Below are positions 44,941 through 57,934 of a DNA stretch of 64,000 bases, piece by piece. Position numbers and translations under genes: made by a program. The DNA is from Prinsepia uniflora. Its lineage: Eukaryota > Streptophyta > Magnoliopsida > Rosales > Rosaceae. The notes below the pieces were generated by a model. That model was given only the letters and a program-made list of their open reading frames with translations, searched no databases and was not told the DNA's origin. Numbering within the stretch: position 1 is the stretch's first letter; every line of letters begins with the position of its first letter. The stretch lies in contig CM064875.1 of the NCBI GenBank assembly GCA_032719365.1, positions 18,079,674 to 18,143,673 of the forward strand, given 5' to 3'.

Positions 44941-47900
44941 AGTGGTATCAGAGCAGGTTTTGCTCTTTTGTGCGCGAAGGTCGAGGGTGTGATGTCTCTT
45001 TGGGCTGCTGTTCCGTTGTCAACCTGATAGATAGTTTTGGGTTTGTATGGTGGATTGGGTGTGTTTGGCCCGATACGTCGTGCATTGATGCGATTCAACC
45101 CAAGTGGGGTTGTATATGATTAACTGGTAATGTGGGACCGTCGGTTCGGTCATGTGATGATGGATTGTTGTGCCACTGGGCACAGCTAGGTTCAGGGAAC
45201 CCCATTTGATTGGAAATGCGAAACTCAGTTGAGTAATGGTCTAAATTGTGGACCCTGGTAGTGTTGGCTAGTGTACGGGGGTTGGTGCATCGGAGTTAGC
45301 CGATGACCTTCGTGGTGGAACCCACGATGGAACCCACGTTGAGTTGACGATTGGATTGGATTGGACGTCTATACGATGTCAAGACCGCGGGGTCGGTCAG
45401 GTTGTGGATTTTACTGCAGAAGGCAGTTGGGTTCGGTGGAACCCTAGGGTGTGATTTTGGAACCCTAATTTATAATCGATGGACTGGAAAAGTGAACATT
45501 GAATGAGAACTTGTGCTGCGACGAGCGGCGAAGGTGTGGATGACCATGTGGATGACTCTAGTGAGTCTAGTCAGGATTATGGGTTTCGATCCACGGATGC
45601 GGTTATGAGATAATATATGGAATCCCGTGTTGGATCGAATATTAGTGTGAGGTGTGGTTACGGATCTTGACAACGATGACTGTTGGTCGACAGTTGTGTC
45701 GAGATGACTGGCTATCGAGGGTATTTAGTGTGGCTTTCACACTTGGGGATCAGGGGATGTTCAGGGAACGTCCATTATCCTGATGTGCCAGTGGTCAAAT
45801 TGGAGGTACCCATAGTCGTGGGGTACGAGTGGTGTTACGGGATCGTCGTTCGGAATGAACGGAGATCCAGGGTAACAACTTTGCACACTGTGTGCTAGCA
45901 TGGATGTTCGTGTGCTAGCATGGATGTTTGTGTGCTATGTATGGATGTTGGTATATTGGTGCCTTTATGCCAATACTAGTATGGATGCCTGTGTGCTGAT
46001 ACTAGTGTTGATGATGGTGCGTTGGTGCTGGTACTAGCGCTGGTGCTGGTGTCAGTAATTGTGTCGACGATGAGCCACCATTTGGGGTGTGACTCTGTCA
46101 TGATGTACATATGATCGGTATCTATGACTCAGTGGTGGTTGAGTCTTGGACTGGATGGGATCCAGTGGAGGTTGTGATGTGTTGGTATAAGTCCCAACAG
46201 ATTTATGATGACAAGTGATGAATGGATCAAAAGGTATGATTGAAAATTTGGGGAAATTTGGGATGCTGTTCCCTACGTTATGAGAATCAGTGGATTTGGG
46301 GGGTTGTTGTCAACTCCGAGATTGGTAAGATTGTTTACCTCTAATATCCTCAGAGGGTACAAGGAAATTATTGAGATTGGAAAAGTCGGGGAAACCATTC
46401 GTGGTATTGATGTGGGATTTTGTGATGGTGAATCACTTGGAACCTAAGGATTGAACCTGTAAAGGTTGTGATGTGAGACAAAGGCAGTATGGTATGCACA
46501 TCCAGGCAGAGTTGTGGATTTTCCGTTCGGAATCTGGGCGTGTGCATACATGAGTATTGGCGGACGTGAGGTCCGAGTAATGAATTGATTTTGGACACGT
46601 GGTGGTCCAAGTGAGGTATGGACATGGGTAGTCCAGTGGTTGGACTTGACATCTCATTGGGAGCATGTCTGTTTCCAACATGGTTGGAACTCCCGTTTCG
46701 GGGAGAGTTGTGATTGGGAGACGAGAGGAGTGCTCGTTTCCACATCGGTGATTGGTATTCCGAAGTCATTGGGGTTGACTTCTTATTTTCTGCCATGGCA
46801 GATGATGATTGTTGCTACCAGTACATTGAGGGTGTAAGACCCTACGATCATCTTTCAGATGGATTGTTAGCTATGTGGGCATGTGTGGATCCTAGGTGGA
46901 TCTGATTTGTGATGTTGTCGACTTTGGGCATGGTGACGATCTAGGATCGTGATGTTACTTGTCGGATGACGTAGTGATGGATCTGGATCGTGATCTTGAT
47001 GATCCAGATGGGTGGAGAGTTTATCACTCTTACCTTGGTAATGAGTCGTAAATGACGGGACTGAACTTCTTTTCGGAGTGAGTCCCTATGGTTTGTGACT
47101 TGGTTGAGTGGGTTTCCGATGTGGTCGGATTTCGTCAACCTTTGACGTGATAGTATTGGGATTGGCTTCCCTATGAAGTCAACCAAGTGTTTTGAGCTGG
47201 TAACCGATAGGATCGGTTTTGTTACGTCTTGGAGGACGTAATCGAGATTTTGGGTTTTGGAATCGAATTTCTGGGTGACGATTCAGGATTCGATTGCGAA
47301 GCTCGAAAGTGGATTACCGGATTTGGGTGCGGAATGATTATTCCAATGCTAGCTTACGGAGTAATGATTTCGGATTCAAATTTGGAAATGGAATAAAAAT
47401 TTGATGTTTGGGTTTGGATTCGGAATTTCTTACGAAATTGTGAATTCGGATTCGGAACTAGAACTGGTTGATGGGTGGATTTCGCTTTGTCTCATGTTGG
47501 TTTGGACAAAGGTACTTCATTATTGGAACGTGTTTGGCTATGACCTGGGTGGTTATAGGCAGATTGATGGATTGGGGTGCGTACAGGGTACGTTGTACGA
47601 GGATTGATCCTGGTTAGGCTGAGTGGTGCCTAATGGCGGTACATGGGATGTACCAGTGGTGTGTAACTAAACGTGTTGGTAATCGGCTTGGTTCCGATAT
47701 CATTTGTTTGGTTGTGATTGTGGACTGGACATTGGATATTGTGCGCTGTGCAGTGTGATTTTGTCGGGTTCAGTGGTTGTTTGAGCAGGTGCTCTTAGCC
47801 ATGGTTGGCTAGTGGAACCCTAGTTTTGAGATGTGTGATCACTGCTGGGCTGGTATTCATTGTGTTCCATTTACACCACTTGATTGAATAAATTGACGGT

Positions 47901-48526
47901 GTACGTACACTCAGGATGAGTGAATTGGTGGTCAGAGTAACCACGAGTAGCCTTGTGTGATTTTATCACACCGTGATTTTCCAGCGTCTTGGTTCGCTGA
48001 GGGAGTCGGCGGTTATGGACATTGAGATTAATTTATGTCGCAGGATGGGGCTTGCCCTGCGAATTGAGATCATGTGGTTGATCTTACGCTACATCGAGGG
48101 TGATGTAGTACGTGGTGTTGTCACTGACTGGTAAATGGTTGGGGCTTTATCAGGGTGGTAAAGCTTAGTGGTGACAGTTTGACTGACGGTGTCAGCATGG
48201 ACTGACAAATGAGATTTGGTGACTCCCAATGGGAACAAATGTAAGGATATATTGACAATGGAAGGAACCATCTAGCTGAAGGAGTCAGCTAAATGGTTGG
48301 GCGATTTTATCGCGGATCAGGTGATTATGTCCACTCGAGGTGGTCGAGTGTTGTTGTTGTGACGTATGACTGTGATGGGATGTCTGGGTACAGGCGAGAC
48401 TGGTGTTGTTCCAGTATGTGGGTGTACAGGTGTACACATGGTTGTGGTCGAAATGTTTTCCACAAGGTGGTTGTGGAATAAGGTTGTTGGTAATTTCGAG
48501 GACGAAATTCTTTAAGGAGGGAAGGT
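44941..48526 (+). mobile_element. Internal domain of LARD-like element C, non-coding
   Basis: It starts with a Met-type primer-binding site (TGGTATCAGAGCAGG at 44943) and ends with the gypsy-type purine tract region TTTCGAGGACGAAATTC...AAGGAGGGAAGG (48495-48525). Across 3586 bp I find no gag, protease, RT, RNase H or integrase motif on either strand. The longest frame (46368-46796, minus) is anonymous. The plus strand is visibly G+T rich and C poor. Intact transposition signals without coding capacity fit a LARD. A weak CC.TGH phrase near 45165 could be a trace of a gag zinc knuckle. Confidence 0.85.
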
Positions 48527-51500
48527 TGTAACGACCCGTCCCGAATATCGGGATTTATTAATATTTAATTATGATTTACTAATCTGGGATTAGTTGGGTG
48601 ATTTCGGACGAATTGTGCAAAATGACCGTTTTGCCCCTGGGCATGGGCAAAACGTTGACTTTTATTTCGGATGGTCAAATGGACTTTGACCGATGACCGT
48701 GACGTAGTTCGGGACGTCACGAGTTCATTGACAGGCGGCACATTCGATTCCGACGTTCGTGGTGAAAGTTATGATGTACGGAAGTACAGGGGCATTTTCG
48801 TAATTTGGACGAAATAAGGGGAAATGTTGACTTTTTGACCGAGATGTCCGATGGCCGAGGGCCAAGGACCGTTACGTAGGTTTCGTCGATACGAATCCAA
48901 CGACAGGCGGCATGCCGAAATCGGAGATTCGACGACGAAGTTATGGTCAAGGAAACGAATTAACGAACCGAGGCTCCGACTAAAATAATAATATAATAAT
49001 GAAAAGTACCCGATGACTGAACACACTTGGATGAGTGACAAGTGTCACTCATCCCTTAATTTCAGGCATAAAACCAGATCCCATGTTTTGGGGAAACATA
49101 ATTATTATGTTTTATTAATTAATTAAATTAAATTAATCTTTTAATTTCCATTATTCCACTCTAATTTCCTAACAGTGTACAACCCAAAACCACAATTCAT
49201 TCCACCCTTAATCTCCTCTCCATCAGCTGATCTTGAGTGTGCAAATTGGAGACAATTCAGAGACGGATTTAGTGAGGGAAACACGAGGGATTGAGGGGGA
49301 CCGTAGAACTGGAATTCGGAAATTTGATTTTTGGGAGGGAAATTCGAATTGGGAGAATTAGGCCGCGAGGATCGCAATTGAGCTCACATTCAGCTTCCTG
49401 GGATCACAACGATCATAATTGTCGAAGAAACGAGATGAATTGGTGCCGTTTTGGCTCTGATCGAGCTTGGTGACAGAGAAAGAAAATCGAGGTTGAGTCG
49501 TGATCGTGGAGTGTTTAGACGACGGAATTGAGGTGGGGAAACTACTTCTCATGATCCCACGATGCTTCTGGGTTCGTCAATTGAAAGAAAACGGCTGTGG
49601 TTGACAGAACTCCATGGTTGAACAGTGACGGTGTTCGTGCTTGAGTCGTGACGATTGAGCGCAGGATTGAAGCAATTGAGTTGAGGGAAATGCTTAATGG
49701 AGTCCATGGAAGCTTCTGGTTGAATCAATTTAAGGAAATCAATTGGAATTGAAGGAATTCCATGAACGAACTGTAACCGGAGTGTTCTTGGTGTTCATCA
49801 TCGAATCGTGGAATTGTAGGTAAGGATTTGTGTAATTGAGTTTACAGAACATAAATTGAATTTAAAACGAAACTAACTGATTGATCAATTGAAGGAATTA
49901 AGGCTGAATTGATGGACATTGAACCGGGTTGTATCGCGGGTAAATTGGACCCGTTTACCAGAGATACGGGTTAGGCTGGTGACACTGTTCACGGCGCGTG
50001 GATTTCACGCGCAGCCACTCACGGCGACGCGTGACGGCGCGTGGGCACGAATCTCGAGGTGAGGTCAACATGACTTCTGTCCTATTTAATGTAACGAACA
50101 TTTTGGAATTGGTTTCGTGTCGATCGGACACCGTTTCGTTATTGTTCGGGATGTCCGAAGGTTTTAAATCCAGTTTAAAAATACTTAAAAATTCAGGAAA
50201 ATTACGGGACTTGAATAGGATGTTAATGATGAGGTTAGTAATCCTCTAGTGTGATTTGGACAGGATTGGGAGTCCCGGTGATAGTGGTATGGCCCGGGAA
50301 GGCCTATGGCACGCGTATCGAGGCGCTCGGTTAAACGGTCTGTGAGTGGACATTGGTTTCATAAATTCGATGCATGCATAACTGTTTTATGATTGTTATA
50401 ATTATGATTAAATGATTTACTTTGGATATCGGTGAATTTAAAATGATTTCACGTATTTCGAGGTGAATTACGTATTTGCACGTAAACCGAGGATTTCTGG
50501 ATTTGCACCGATTTCCATAAATGTGGTTGGATATGATTTCATGAAACGGTTACGAACTTGAATAATGTAAAATCGGGCCAGGGGCCCAGTTGAACTATGA
50601 AATCGGGCCAGGGGCCCAGTTAACATGTGGATCGGGCCAGGGGCCCAGTTAACTTGTGAAATCGGGCCAGGGGCCCAGTTGATTTCTACATACGATTGCG
50701 GGTCGGGGACCCTAAAATGGAATTGAATAAATGTTTTCTGGTTTACATTTTATATATGTTCACATGCTGGAATCAATAAATGGTTTTGATGATATTTCGG
50801 TTATGGCACGTTTCACGGTATTTGGGCATGAGACCCGTTTGATGAAACGTAACGATCGGTTCGGATTTTATCTATGTATACCTATATGTTTTGCATGTGG
50901 ATATCAATAAAATGTATTTAGTACTGCACTGTATAAATCCTTCCATATTATATTGTCTCCTCCGGATGAGGTACCCCGGAGAGGTCACGGACGTCTAGTA
51001 CGTCCAGCGTCTATGACGCTAAGCATCGGGGATGCTGTACCCGAACGGGGTTCGGGGATTGAACTCGGAAATTGAGACCCGAGTGGCACACGTAGCCTTG
51101 TGATTGTGACCTTATTGACGTCAGGGACGTCAGACATCAGGGATGTCGGGATTGGAGTGTATAGTGCAGTGGCTAAAATTATGGTTATGGTTTATATTAT
51201 GCCTTATGGTTCATATTACTGGATTTATGAAAGAACTCTTGGATTGACCCTTTGGAATTTGGAACTATGCTTTGGTTTCCGGGCTAAGGCCCTAATGGTT
51301 ATTTCTAAATAAATATGGGATTATTGGTTTTTGGTGCATGCATATGATTTTACTGAGGGGCATAAATGTCTTATAAATGTTTTTAACAGACTTGTTTATT
51401 TTCGTCCACTCACAGCTTTTGTTTTTAATGCCCTTTTAGGTTGATTCCGGATACGACTGCAGCAGAGACTTGAGCATCGCACACCTCCTCCATCGATCCT

Positions 51501-51622
51501 TACGCACTCTGGAAGCTCGTTTGGGCAATGGCAATCGGTTATCCCTTGTCTGACGCCTCTTGTCAGACGGGAGCACGTCACGTTCCATGGTAATCCCGGG
51601 GGGATTGGGATGGGTCGTGTCA
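48527..51622 (+). mobile_element. 3' LTR (3096 bp) of LARD-like element C
   Basis: Same ends as the 5' LTR, followed by the TSD AATTA at 51623-51627. It holds the palindrome at 49029-49054 and the hairpin array at about 50570-50690. Confidence 0.95.
49029..49054. repeat. Conserved LTR palindrome (element C, 3' LTR)
   Basis: Identical to the 5' LTR copy: GGATGAGTGACA-AG-TGTCACTCATCC. Confidence 0.95.
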
Positions 51623-51627
51623 AATTA

Positions 51628-52972
51628 CCTTGCATTAGCCCTAAATCAGTCAATTCGAACTCGAACACCCAAACTGGTCGAAGTACGAAACTCACCCAAA
51701 TCGACCCCATTCCCAAATTAACTTAGGCAGTAGTTTCCAGAGACCAAAATGAACACTTAAGCATCGTCAATTTGAGGGGAAATTACTTGGAGGTTGTCGA
51801 CCTCAAGCTCGAAAATCTCTGAAACTAGGAGCCTCCATTCAGGGCTTGTCTGTGATGGATTTTCCCCGAAATTGATGCGGTTAGTTCCCAAATGGTCCCA
51901 GATGATTAATACGATCCTCAGCTTCCTTCAATTCGGCTCCCAATTGAGAAATCGAATTTCCCTCCAAAACTGTTTTTCTCTGGAACCGGAGCTTGAGTCC
52001 CTGAGCAAACCTTGATCAAACCACGTCAATCCTTGCACGATTGTGTTCCAGCCACTCCCAAAAAACTCCCTCAGTGCCTAGATTGGTCCCATAACCCGTA
52101 GGAATCAAACTCTGGATTTTCCCCCCAAAAAAAAACCCGAAATGGTTTTCTCCACGATTTCTCCCAGCTCTACACTCTCACACTCAGCAGAATGGTTCCC
52201 CAGCTCACCAGACACTCAAGTAACCGATCAGAATGGACGACAACTCGTGGGTGACACTTTGAATCTCCCTGGAATTTGTTTCCCGCAACACAGAGACCAC
52301 GACCATTTTTAACTCCTCCCGAGCACGGCAAGTAGTCCCAACCCACGCCTTGTCTCCACTATCCTCAATTCAAATAAACAATACTTTGATCCGTCCACAA
52401 TTGATTAAACAATGGCAACGATCAGAGCACTCACAACACGGTGGTGCAGTCCCTGTTTTTCACAGTGGTGAACAGTAACCACCGTGTAAATGACCAAAAT
52501 GCCCCCAGTTGGAAAATTACCAAATTGCCCCTCACCTTCCTTGACCCATAACTCAGTCAATCGAACTCCGATTAACGCGTGCCGCCTGTCGTTGTACTCA
52601 GGGCCTCGAGACGAACCCAACGGTCCTCGTTCCTCGGCCATCGGACTTCCCGATCAAAAAGTCAACATTTTCCCTTATTTCGTCCAAATTACGATAATGC
52701 CCTTGGGCTTCCGAACGTCATAACTTTCACCTCGAACGTCGGAATCGAACGTGCCACCTGTCTATGAACTCGTGACGTCCCGGACTACGTCACGGTCATC
52801 GGTCAAAGTCCATTTGACCGCCCGAATAAAAAGTCAACGTTTTGCCCACAACTAGGGGCAAAACGGTCATTTTGCCACCTTCGTCCGATTCCACCCAACT
52901 AACCACCGATTAACCCTCATTAATCATGATTAGCTACTAACCTAATCCCGAATTCCGGGATGGGTCGTTACA
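51628..52972 (-). mobile_element. Solo LTR B, right portion
   Basis: Resumes LTR B after element C and ends CGGGATGGGTCGTTACA, followed by the TSD CCCGG. The conserved sub-terminal blocks CGCGTGCCGCCTGTCG and GTGCCACCTGTCTATGAACT are present. The palindrome seen in other LTRs is decayed here (about 52245). Confidence 0.9.
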
Positions 52973-53293
52973 CCCGGGCCCCTGCCCAAAACCATTTATA
53001 GAAATCCATTTTCATAACAAACATATGTGAGATCTCAGCCCAAATCAATTTATTATCCATAAAACACAATTTCGCAAAACCAAAAAATCATGTTTATCAT
53101 AAATCATATAACCAATCCTGTCACAGTATCTAGAGCTACGTGCGTGCTACTCGGGGTCTGAAATCCCAAGTCTCCTCAGGGTCCACCCAAGTCAATATCC
53201 GTAGATCAATGACCCTCCCTGGGGGTTATAATCCATAGCCTTTCTGAGAGTAAGGAACCCAACAAGGGCGACTCCACTCAGTCAGTGCCCCGT

Positions 53294-54025
53294 TGTCAGG
53301 ACCCAACTCTCCTCGGTCAGAACCCGACTTATCTAGCACAATATTGTCAGCTTTGGGCCTCCTTGCCCTTGCCCTCATGGTTTCGTTTACGAGAGCTCAC
53401 GGTGCAACTTCCTAGGGAGTCACCCATCATGGAATTGCACCAGCCTCAACTCGCTTAACTTTAGAGTTCCAATCTCCCCCAAAGCCACTTGAGATCCCAA
53501 AAGGCCTCGTGCTAGATAGGTGTGTGCCTACACCATTAAGGCACACCACCAACCCCCTCCCAGACGATTCCCCTTGCAGGAATATGGGATCATTCACCAT
53601 TCCCTCCAGGACACGGGTCTTACAATCCACCCCCTTAGGGCCCAGCGTCCTCGCTGGAACACTTCCCAATCGGGGTCTAGCTCTGATACCATTCTGTCAG
53701 GATCCAACCCTTCTTGGCCAGGACTCGACTCATCTAACACGATATTGTCCGCTTTGGGCCTCCTTGCCCTTGCCCTCACGGTTTTGTTTTCGAGAGCTCA
53801 CAGTGCAACTTCCTAGGGGGTCACCCATCATGGAATTGCACCAACCTCAACTCGCTTAACTTTGGGGTTCCAATCCCCCCTAAAGTCACTTGAGTTCCCA
53901 AAAGGCCTCGTGCCAGATAGGTGTGTGCCTACACCTTTAAGGCACACCACCAACCCCCTCCTAGACCATTCCCCTCGCAGGAATGTGGGATCGTTCATCG
54001 TTCCCTCCAGGACACGGGTTTTACA
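53294..54025 (-). mobile_element. Cassandra TRIM retrotransposon, copy 2
   Basis: Reverse orientation. The LTRs are 53294-53624 and 53695-54025 (331 bp each). They are separated by 70 bp with the complement of the Met-type primer-binding site (CTCTGATACCA at 53681-53691) and of the purine tract. The 5S rRNA-like part (complement of AAGTTAAGCGAG and GATGGGTGAC) is in each LTR. The flanks CCCGT and TCCGT are a TSD with one change. It is inserted in LTR A. Confidence 0.93.
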
Positions 54026-54269
54026 TCCGTGACTACTCCGGGGTCCACCTAGGACAACGACCCTCCCCGGAGGAGACAATCCATATATAAAGGATGGTAT
54101 ACGAAAAACCATTTGAAAACATTCTCAAAACCTTTCAAGGGTTCATGCCCGGTCCCCATAAACCGTCATGAACCATAAAAACCTTTCAAGGGTTCATGCT
54201 GGTCCCCACAAACCGTCATGAACCATAAATCCATTTATGGGTCGATGATCCGAAATCACAATCGTAAAC

Positions 54270-54700
54270 TATAACTGGGCCCTAAGCCCGAATTCACAAA
54301 CCAACTGGGTCTCGTGCCCGATTTCGTAAACCAAATGGGCCTCGTGCTCGATTTCGTAAACCAAATGGGCCTCGTGCCCAATACATAAGTCAACTGGGCC
54401 TCGAGCCCGATACGCAAACTAATTGGGCCTCGAGCCCTATACGCAAACTAATTGGGCTTCGAGCCCGATACGTACATCAACTGGGCCTCCAGCCCGATTC
54501 CTTGTTAAATCAAATGGACTTCAGGTCCGAGAGTTCGTAAATCAAATGGGTCTCATGCCCGGTCCATATTTCCAAATCCAAAATCGATTTAAGAACCAAT
54601 TTGGCCTCTTGCCTGAGAACGTAACTAAATGGACTTCGAGTCCGAGGGTTTCCAAAACAAATGGGTCTCGAACCCGAGTTTACCTTTTCAAATCCAAAAC
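54270..54700. repeat. Hairpin-forming repeat array in LTR A
   Basis: About twelve units of GGGCCTCGAGCCCGATACG type, with variants TGGACTTCAGGTCCGA and ATGGGTCTCATGCCCG. Confidence 0.85.
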
Positions 54701-55915
54701 CATTTCATGAAATCATTTCCAAAACTATAAGCACGAATAATCAATGCAAAATCGTAAACCTCGATTTACGTGCAAGTACGTAAATCGTCTCGAAATGCGT
54801 GAAACCATATAATTTACCAATATCCAAAATCAACATCATAGGATCATATCCATAAAACATATAAAACATTTATGCATGCATCACAGTTTAGAAATCAAGG
54901 TCCACTCATAGACCGTCCTAAACTGCCGCCTCGATTTACGTGCCGTAAGCCTCACCGGGCTAATCACCGTCATCGGGACTCCCAAACCTATCCAAATCAA
55001 TCCAGAGGGTTACTAACTACGTTATTAATCTCTCATTGAAGCCCTTTAATTTTCCCAAAATTTTAACTATTTTTAAACTCGATCCTAAACCTTCGGATGT
55101 CCCGAACATTATCTAGACGGTGTCCAATCGACACGAAACCAGTCCCAAAATGTTCGTTACATTGAATAGATTAAAAGTCATGTTGAACACTTCCCCAAAC
55201 CCAGTTCGCCTGGTTCGAATCAAACTGAACCGATCTGGACCAACGTGGCCAGTTCAGTGTCCAATATCTCTTATTTTCATTCCATTTTTATTCATTTTGA
55301 TTCCTAAAGGTTCCTATCAACAAACCTAATCTATCTATCCATTAAAACACTTAAAAACCAACAGAAACCATACCTCCCATGGTTAAACCATAAGCTTGAT
55401 CTTCAAGCTCGGTTTCTTAACCTTCTAGCCATCCATTTCCATCCAAATCGATCCTCATCGAGTTTCCTTGGTCCCTAGGTCATATTAGAATTAAAAGGAA
55501 CTTAAAACCACGATTAAAACTCAACTTTCAATTTTTGAAATTAAAACTGGGTTCTCGGGTTCAGTTTGGCTCACCCCCCGCCGTGGACCGCCGTGGGCCA
55601 CCCTCCTCGTCACTCTCAACCTCTCATCATTCGTCACACAACCGTATAGATGCAAGTGTGGTGGTGGTGGTGTGTCGTGTGTGTTTGTTTGCTCAAATGA
55701 AAATGGAGAATGAAGGGGGGTTCGGGTTTGTGCGAGGGAACAGAGGAAAAGATAGTCGATGATCAGGTGAGAGAGAGAGAGGAATGGACGGTAAGGATGA
55801 GAGTGTGAGGTAGGGATGGAGGGCCAGGATGAGAAGTGGGTAGGAATATATATATAAAATAAAACAAGTGGACCAATCACATTGTAGATCCACAAAATGG
55901 GGTTCTAGGCCAATG

Positions 55916-55941
55916 GGATGAGTGACACTTGTCACTCATCC
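55916..55941. repeat. Conserved LTR palindrome (LTR A)
   Basis: GGATGAGTGACA-CT-TGTCACTCATCC, perfect 12-bp arms, preceded by CCAATG. Confidence 0.95.
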
Positions 55942-56239
55942 CTGGGTCCAACCTAAATATCTGCCCAATCAGATATTATCACACCATAACTTTCCCGTTC
56001 GGCTTTCGATTTCGGCGTGCCGCCTGTCTACGGATTCATATCGACCCGATCTACGCAACGGTCCTCGACCCTCAGCCATCGGACCTCCCGGGTCAAAATT
56101 CAACATCTTGCCCACGAATAGGGGCAAAACGGTCATTTTACACTGTCCGGTCGATTTCGCTCGACTAATCACTAATTAACCTCACTAATCCTTGATTAGT
56201 CATTAATCTAATCCCGAAATTCGGGACGGGTCGTTACAT

Positions 56240-57316
56240 AAGATGGGTGTCTGTGATAAAAATCTAATGCATAATGTCCTCGTTACCCAAAAATCTGACA
56301 GGTTGGTATCTGATGTGGCCCTTGAAAATGTTGCTATTGAGGACACTGTCCACTTATCCATTGTACCTTAGCCATTGTTGTTTCCTCTCTATTGATTGTT
56401 GTAAGATGGTGCATTGTACCCTCCATTGTGACCATACTGCTCGTAGTTATTGCTGAACTATTTAAAATTTCCCATATGCTGGTCGCTGTTTGGATTTTAT
56501 AGAAGAACCTCTTTTAGTTGAGAGAAACCAAAAGAAGGAGTAGATAATGGACCCCCTGATGAACTAGATGCACCAGTTTCATAGGTAGAATTCTGGAAGG
56601 AAGAAGAAGGATTTTTGGTTGCACCCAAAGAAGACAAGAAGGGAACCTGTCCATTAGCCTATTCTATATAGTTGTTTCAAGTAGAAGCTATGCCTTGAAT
56701 TCCTTATGAGGAATTGTACTCTCCCTTCCTTTAATGAGACACCTAAAGATGTTGTACTTAGAAGGAAGACCTCTCAAAGCAAGGATGACAACATCATCGT
56801 TCTCAAAATGAACACCATATTATTCTAACATGTTCCTAGAATCTTTACTTATTTTCAAGTATTGGAGTATATTTTCTTATCCCTTCTTTATGCTTTGTAG
56901 ATCAGTCTTCATTTGAATGATATAGGCTTTAGTAATTGATGCAAAATGCCTTTGAGATTTGTCCACATCTCCTAATAATTCTTGCAACCAAGAACACATA
57001 ACATGGCTGATGTAGACAAGGTGGCAGTGATCAGCTACATGAGAGCTCTGTCATGTAGTTTCCACACCTGAGCACTCTGAGTTGTGATTTCATCAATGGA
57101 TTCTGGACAAGGACTTGACCTATCTACAAAGCTTGTCAAGTTGTGTGGACTGAGCGACAACTCCATCTGAAAATTCCATGTCATAAAGTTGTGATTATCA
57201 ATCCTTACTTGAAAATTTCCCACAGCGGTAGTGAGACCTGCAATGGGAGATTGCATGATTTTCAATTGTGAGACATTCACCATTTCTGAATTATTTTCGT
57301 TGAGAAGTTTTACCAA
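56240..57316 (-). pseudogene. Copia gag of the nested element
   Basis: The minus-strand frame starting at 57316 contains the copia gag N-terminus, e.g. VRIDNHNFMTWNFQMELSLS and LTSFVDRSSPCPE. It is followed by degenerate gag (56500-57030) and a Gln/Asn/Tyr-rich C-terminal part (EQYGHNGGYNAPSYNNQ). It is separated from its zinc knuckle at 39.2 kb by the nested LTR stack. Confidence 0.8.
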
Positions 57317-57934
57317 ACACTTTACAAGCCTCTGGTATTCTTGAGCTTCTTGTGTTTCTTTATGAAATTCTCAAGCTTCTTTGAGCTTCTTTAACTTCTT
57401 GAGCATCTTTTGAGCTTCTTAGCTTCTTAAGCTTGAATCGTATAACAAAAAACATGAAAAGAAAAAAAAAGGAAGAAAACAGTGGAGGAATGTGGTAAAC
57501 AGGTCCACGCAAGTCACGGCTCTGATACCATGTTAAAGGGTAAGAAAGAGAATCGAAAAGAGAGGGAGAGAGAGTGCTTGAAACAAAAATTATGATTGTA
57601 TTAAGCTTTCTCACACAATGAATACAATGACTAGCTGTTCTACTTTATATAGTAACTAGATGGATTTTTAGAGCCTAAGCAACATGACTAAGCTCTTGAG
57701 GTAATACAAGTTAGGTAATCTTGTTAAAACAGATTGTTACAACTACCTATATTATAAAAACTTCCTATATTCATTGTCACAATCACACCTTCAAGTATCC
57801 TCAGTCGAGCCTAGGATAGCTGCATTGCTTAAGTGTTGATGTAGACTGTGATGCATGATGAAGTGTTGTGTTGATGTAGACAGTGAAGCTTGATGGTAGT
57901 AAATTGTGGAGCTCGATGTTACTGTAACAACTAT

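Larger units (their letters stand above)
52978..56239 (-). mobile_element. LTR A, right portion (hosts Cassandra copy 2)
   Basis: Resumes LTR A after the LTR B TSD and ends ATTCGGGACGGGTCGTTACA against copia sequence. It contains a 57-bp tandem duplication (CCTTTCAAGGGTTCATGC, at about 54125-54230), a hairpin array at 54270-54700, and the palindrome at 55916-55941. It resembles the LTR at 198-2455 throughout. The flanks of LTR A (CAATA and TAAGA) do not form a TSD. Confidence 0.8.
35577..57929 (-). mobile_element. Copia retrotransposon, complete but interrupted by a nested stack
   Basis: Left LTR 35577-35984 (408 bp) and right LTR 57531-57929 (399 bp) are similar, with TSD ACTAT at 35572-35576 and 57930-57934. 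On the minus strand the 5' LTR (right) is followed by a Met-type primer-binding site (TGGTATCAGAGCC, read at 57518-57530). The 3' LTR is preceded by a purine tract (AGCTTGAGAGGGG). Removing the insertion at 39273-56239 leaves about 5.4 kb, a normal copia length. Gag and pol are recognisable but broken by stops and frameshifts. It is the oldest layer of the nest. Confidence 0.93.

Noticed and set aside
46368..46796. 142-codon minus-strand frame in the interior of element C
   Set aside because: Antisense to the element, no gag-pol motif, and codon pattern explained by the G+T skew.
55535..55895. Overlapping open frames on both strands near 55.5-55.9 kb
   Set aside because: They lie in LTR A in a low-complexity GA/GT-rich stretch and are not conserved in the related LTR at 1900-2080.
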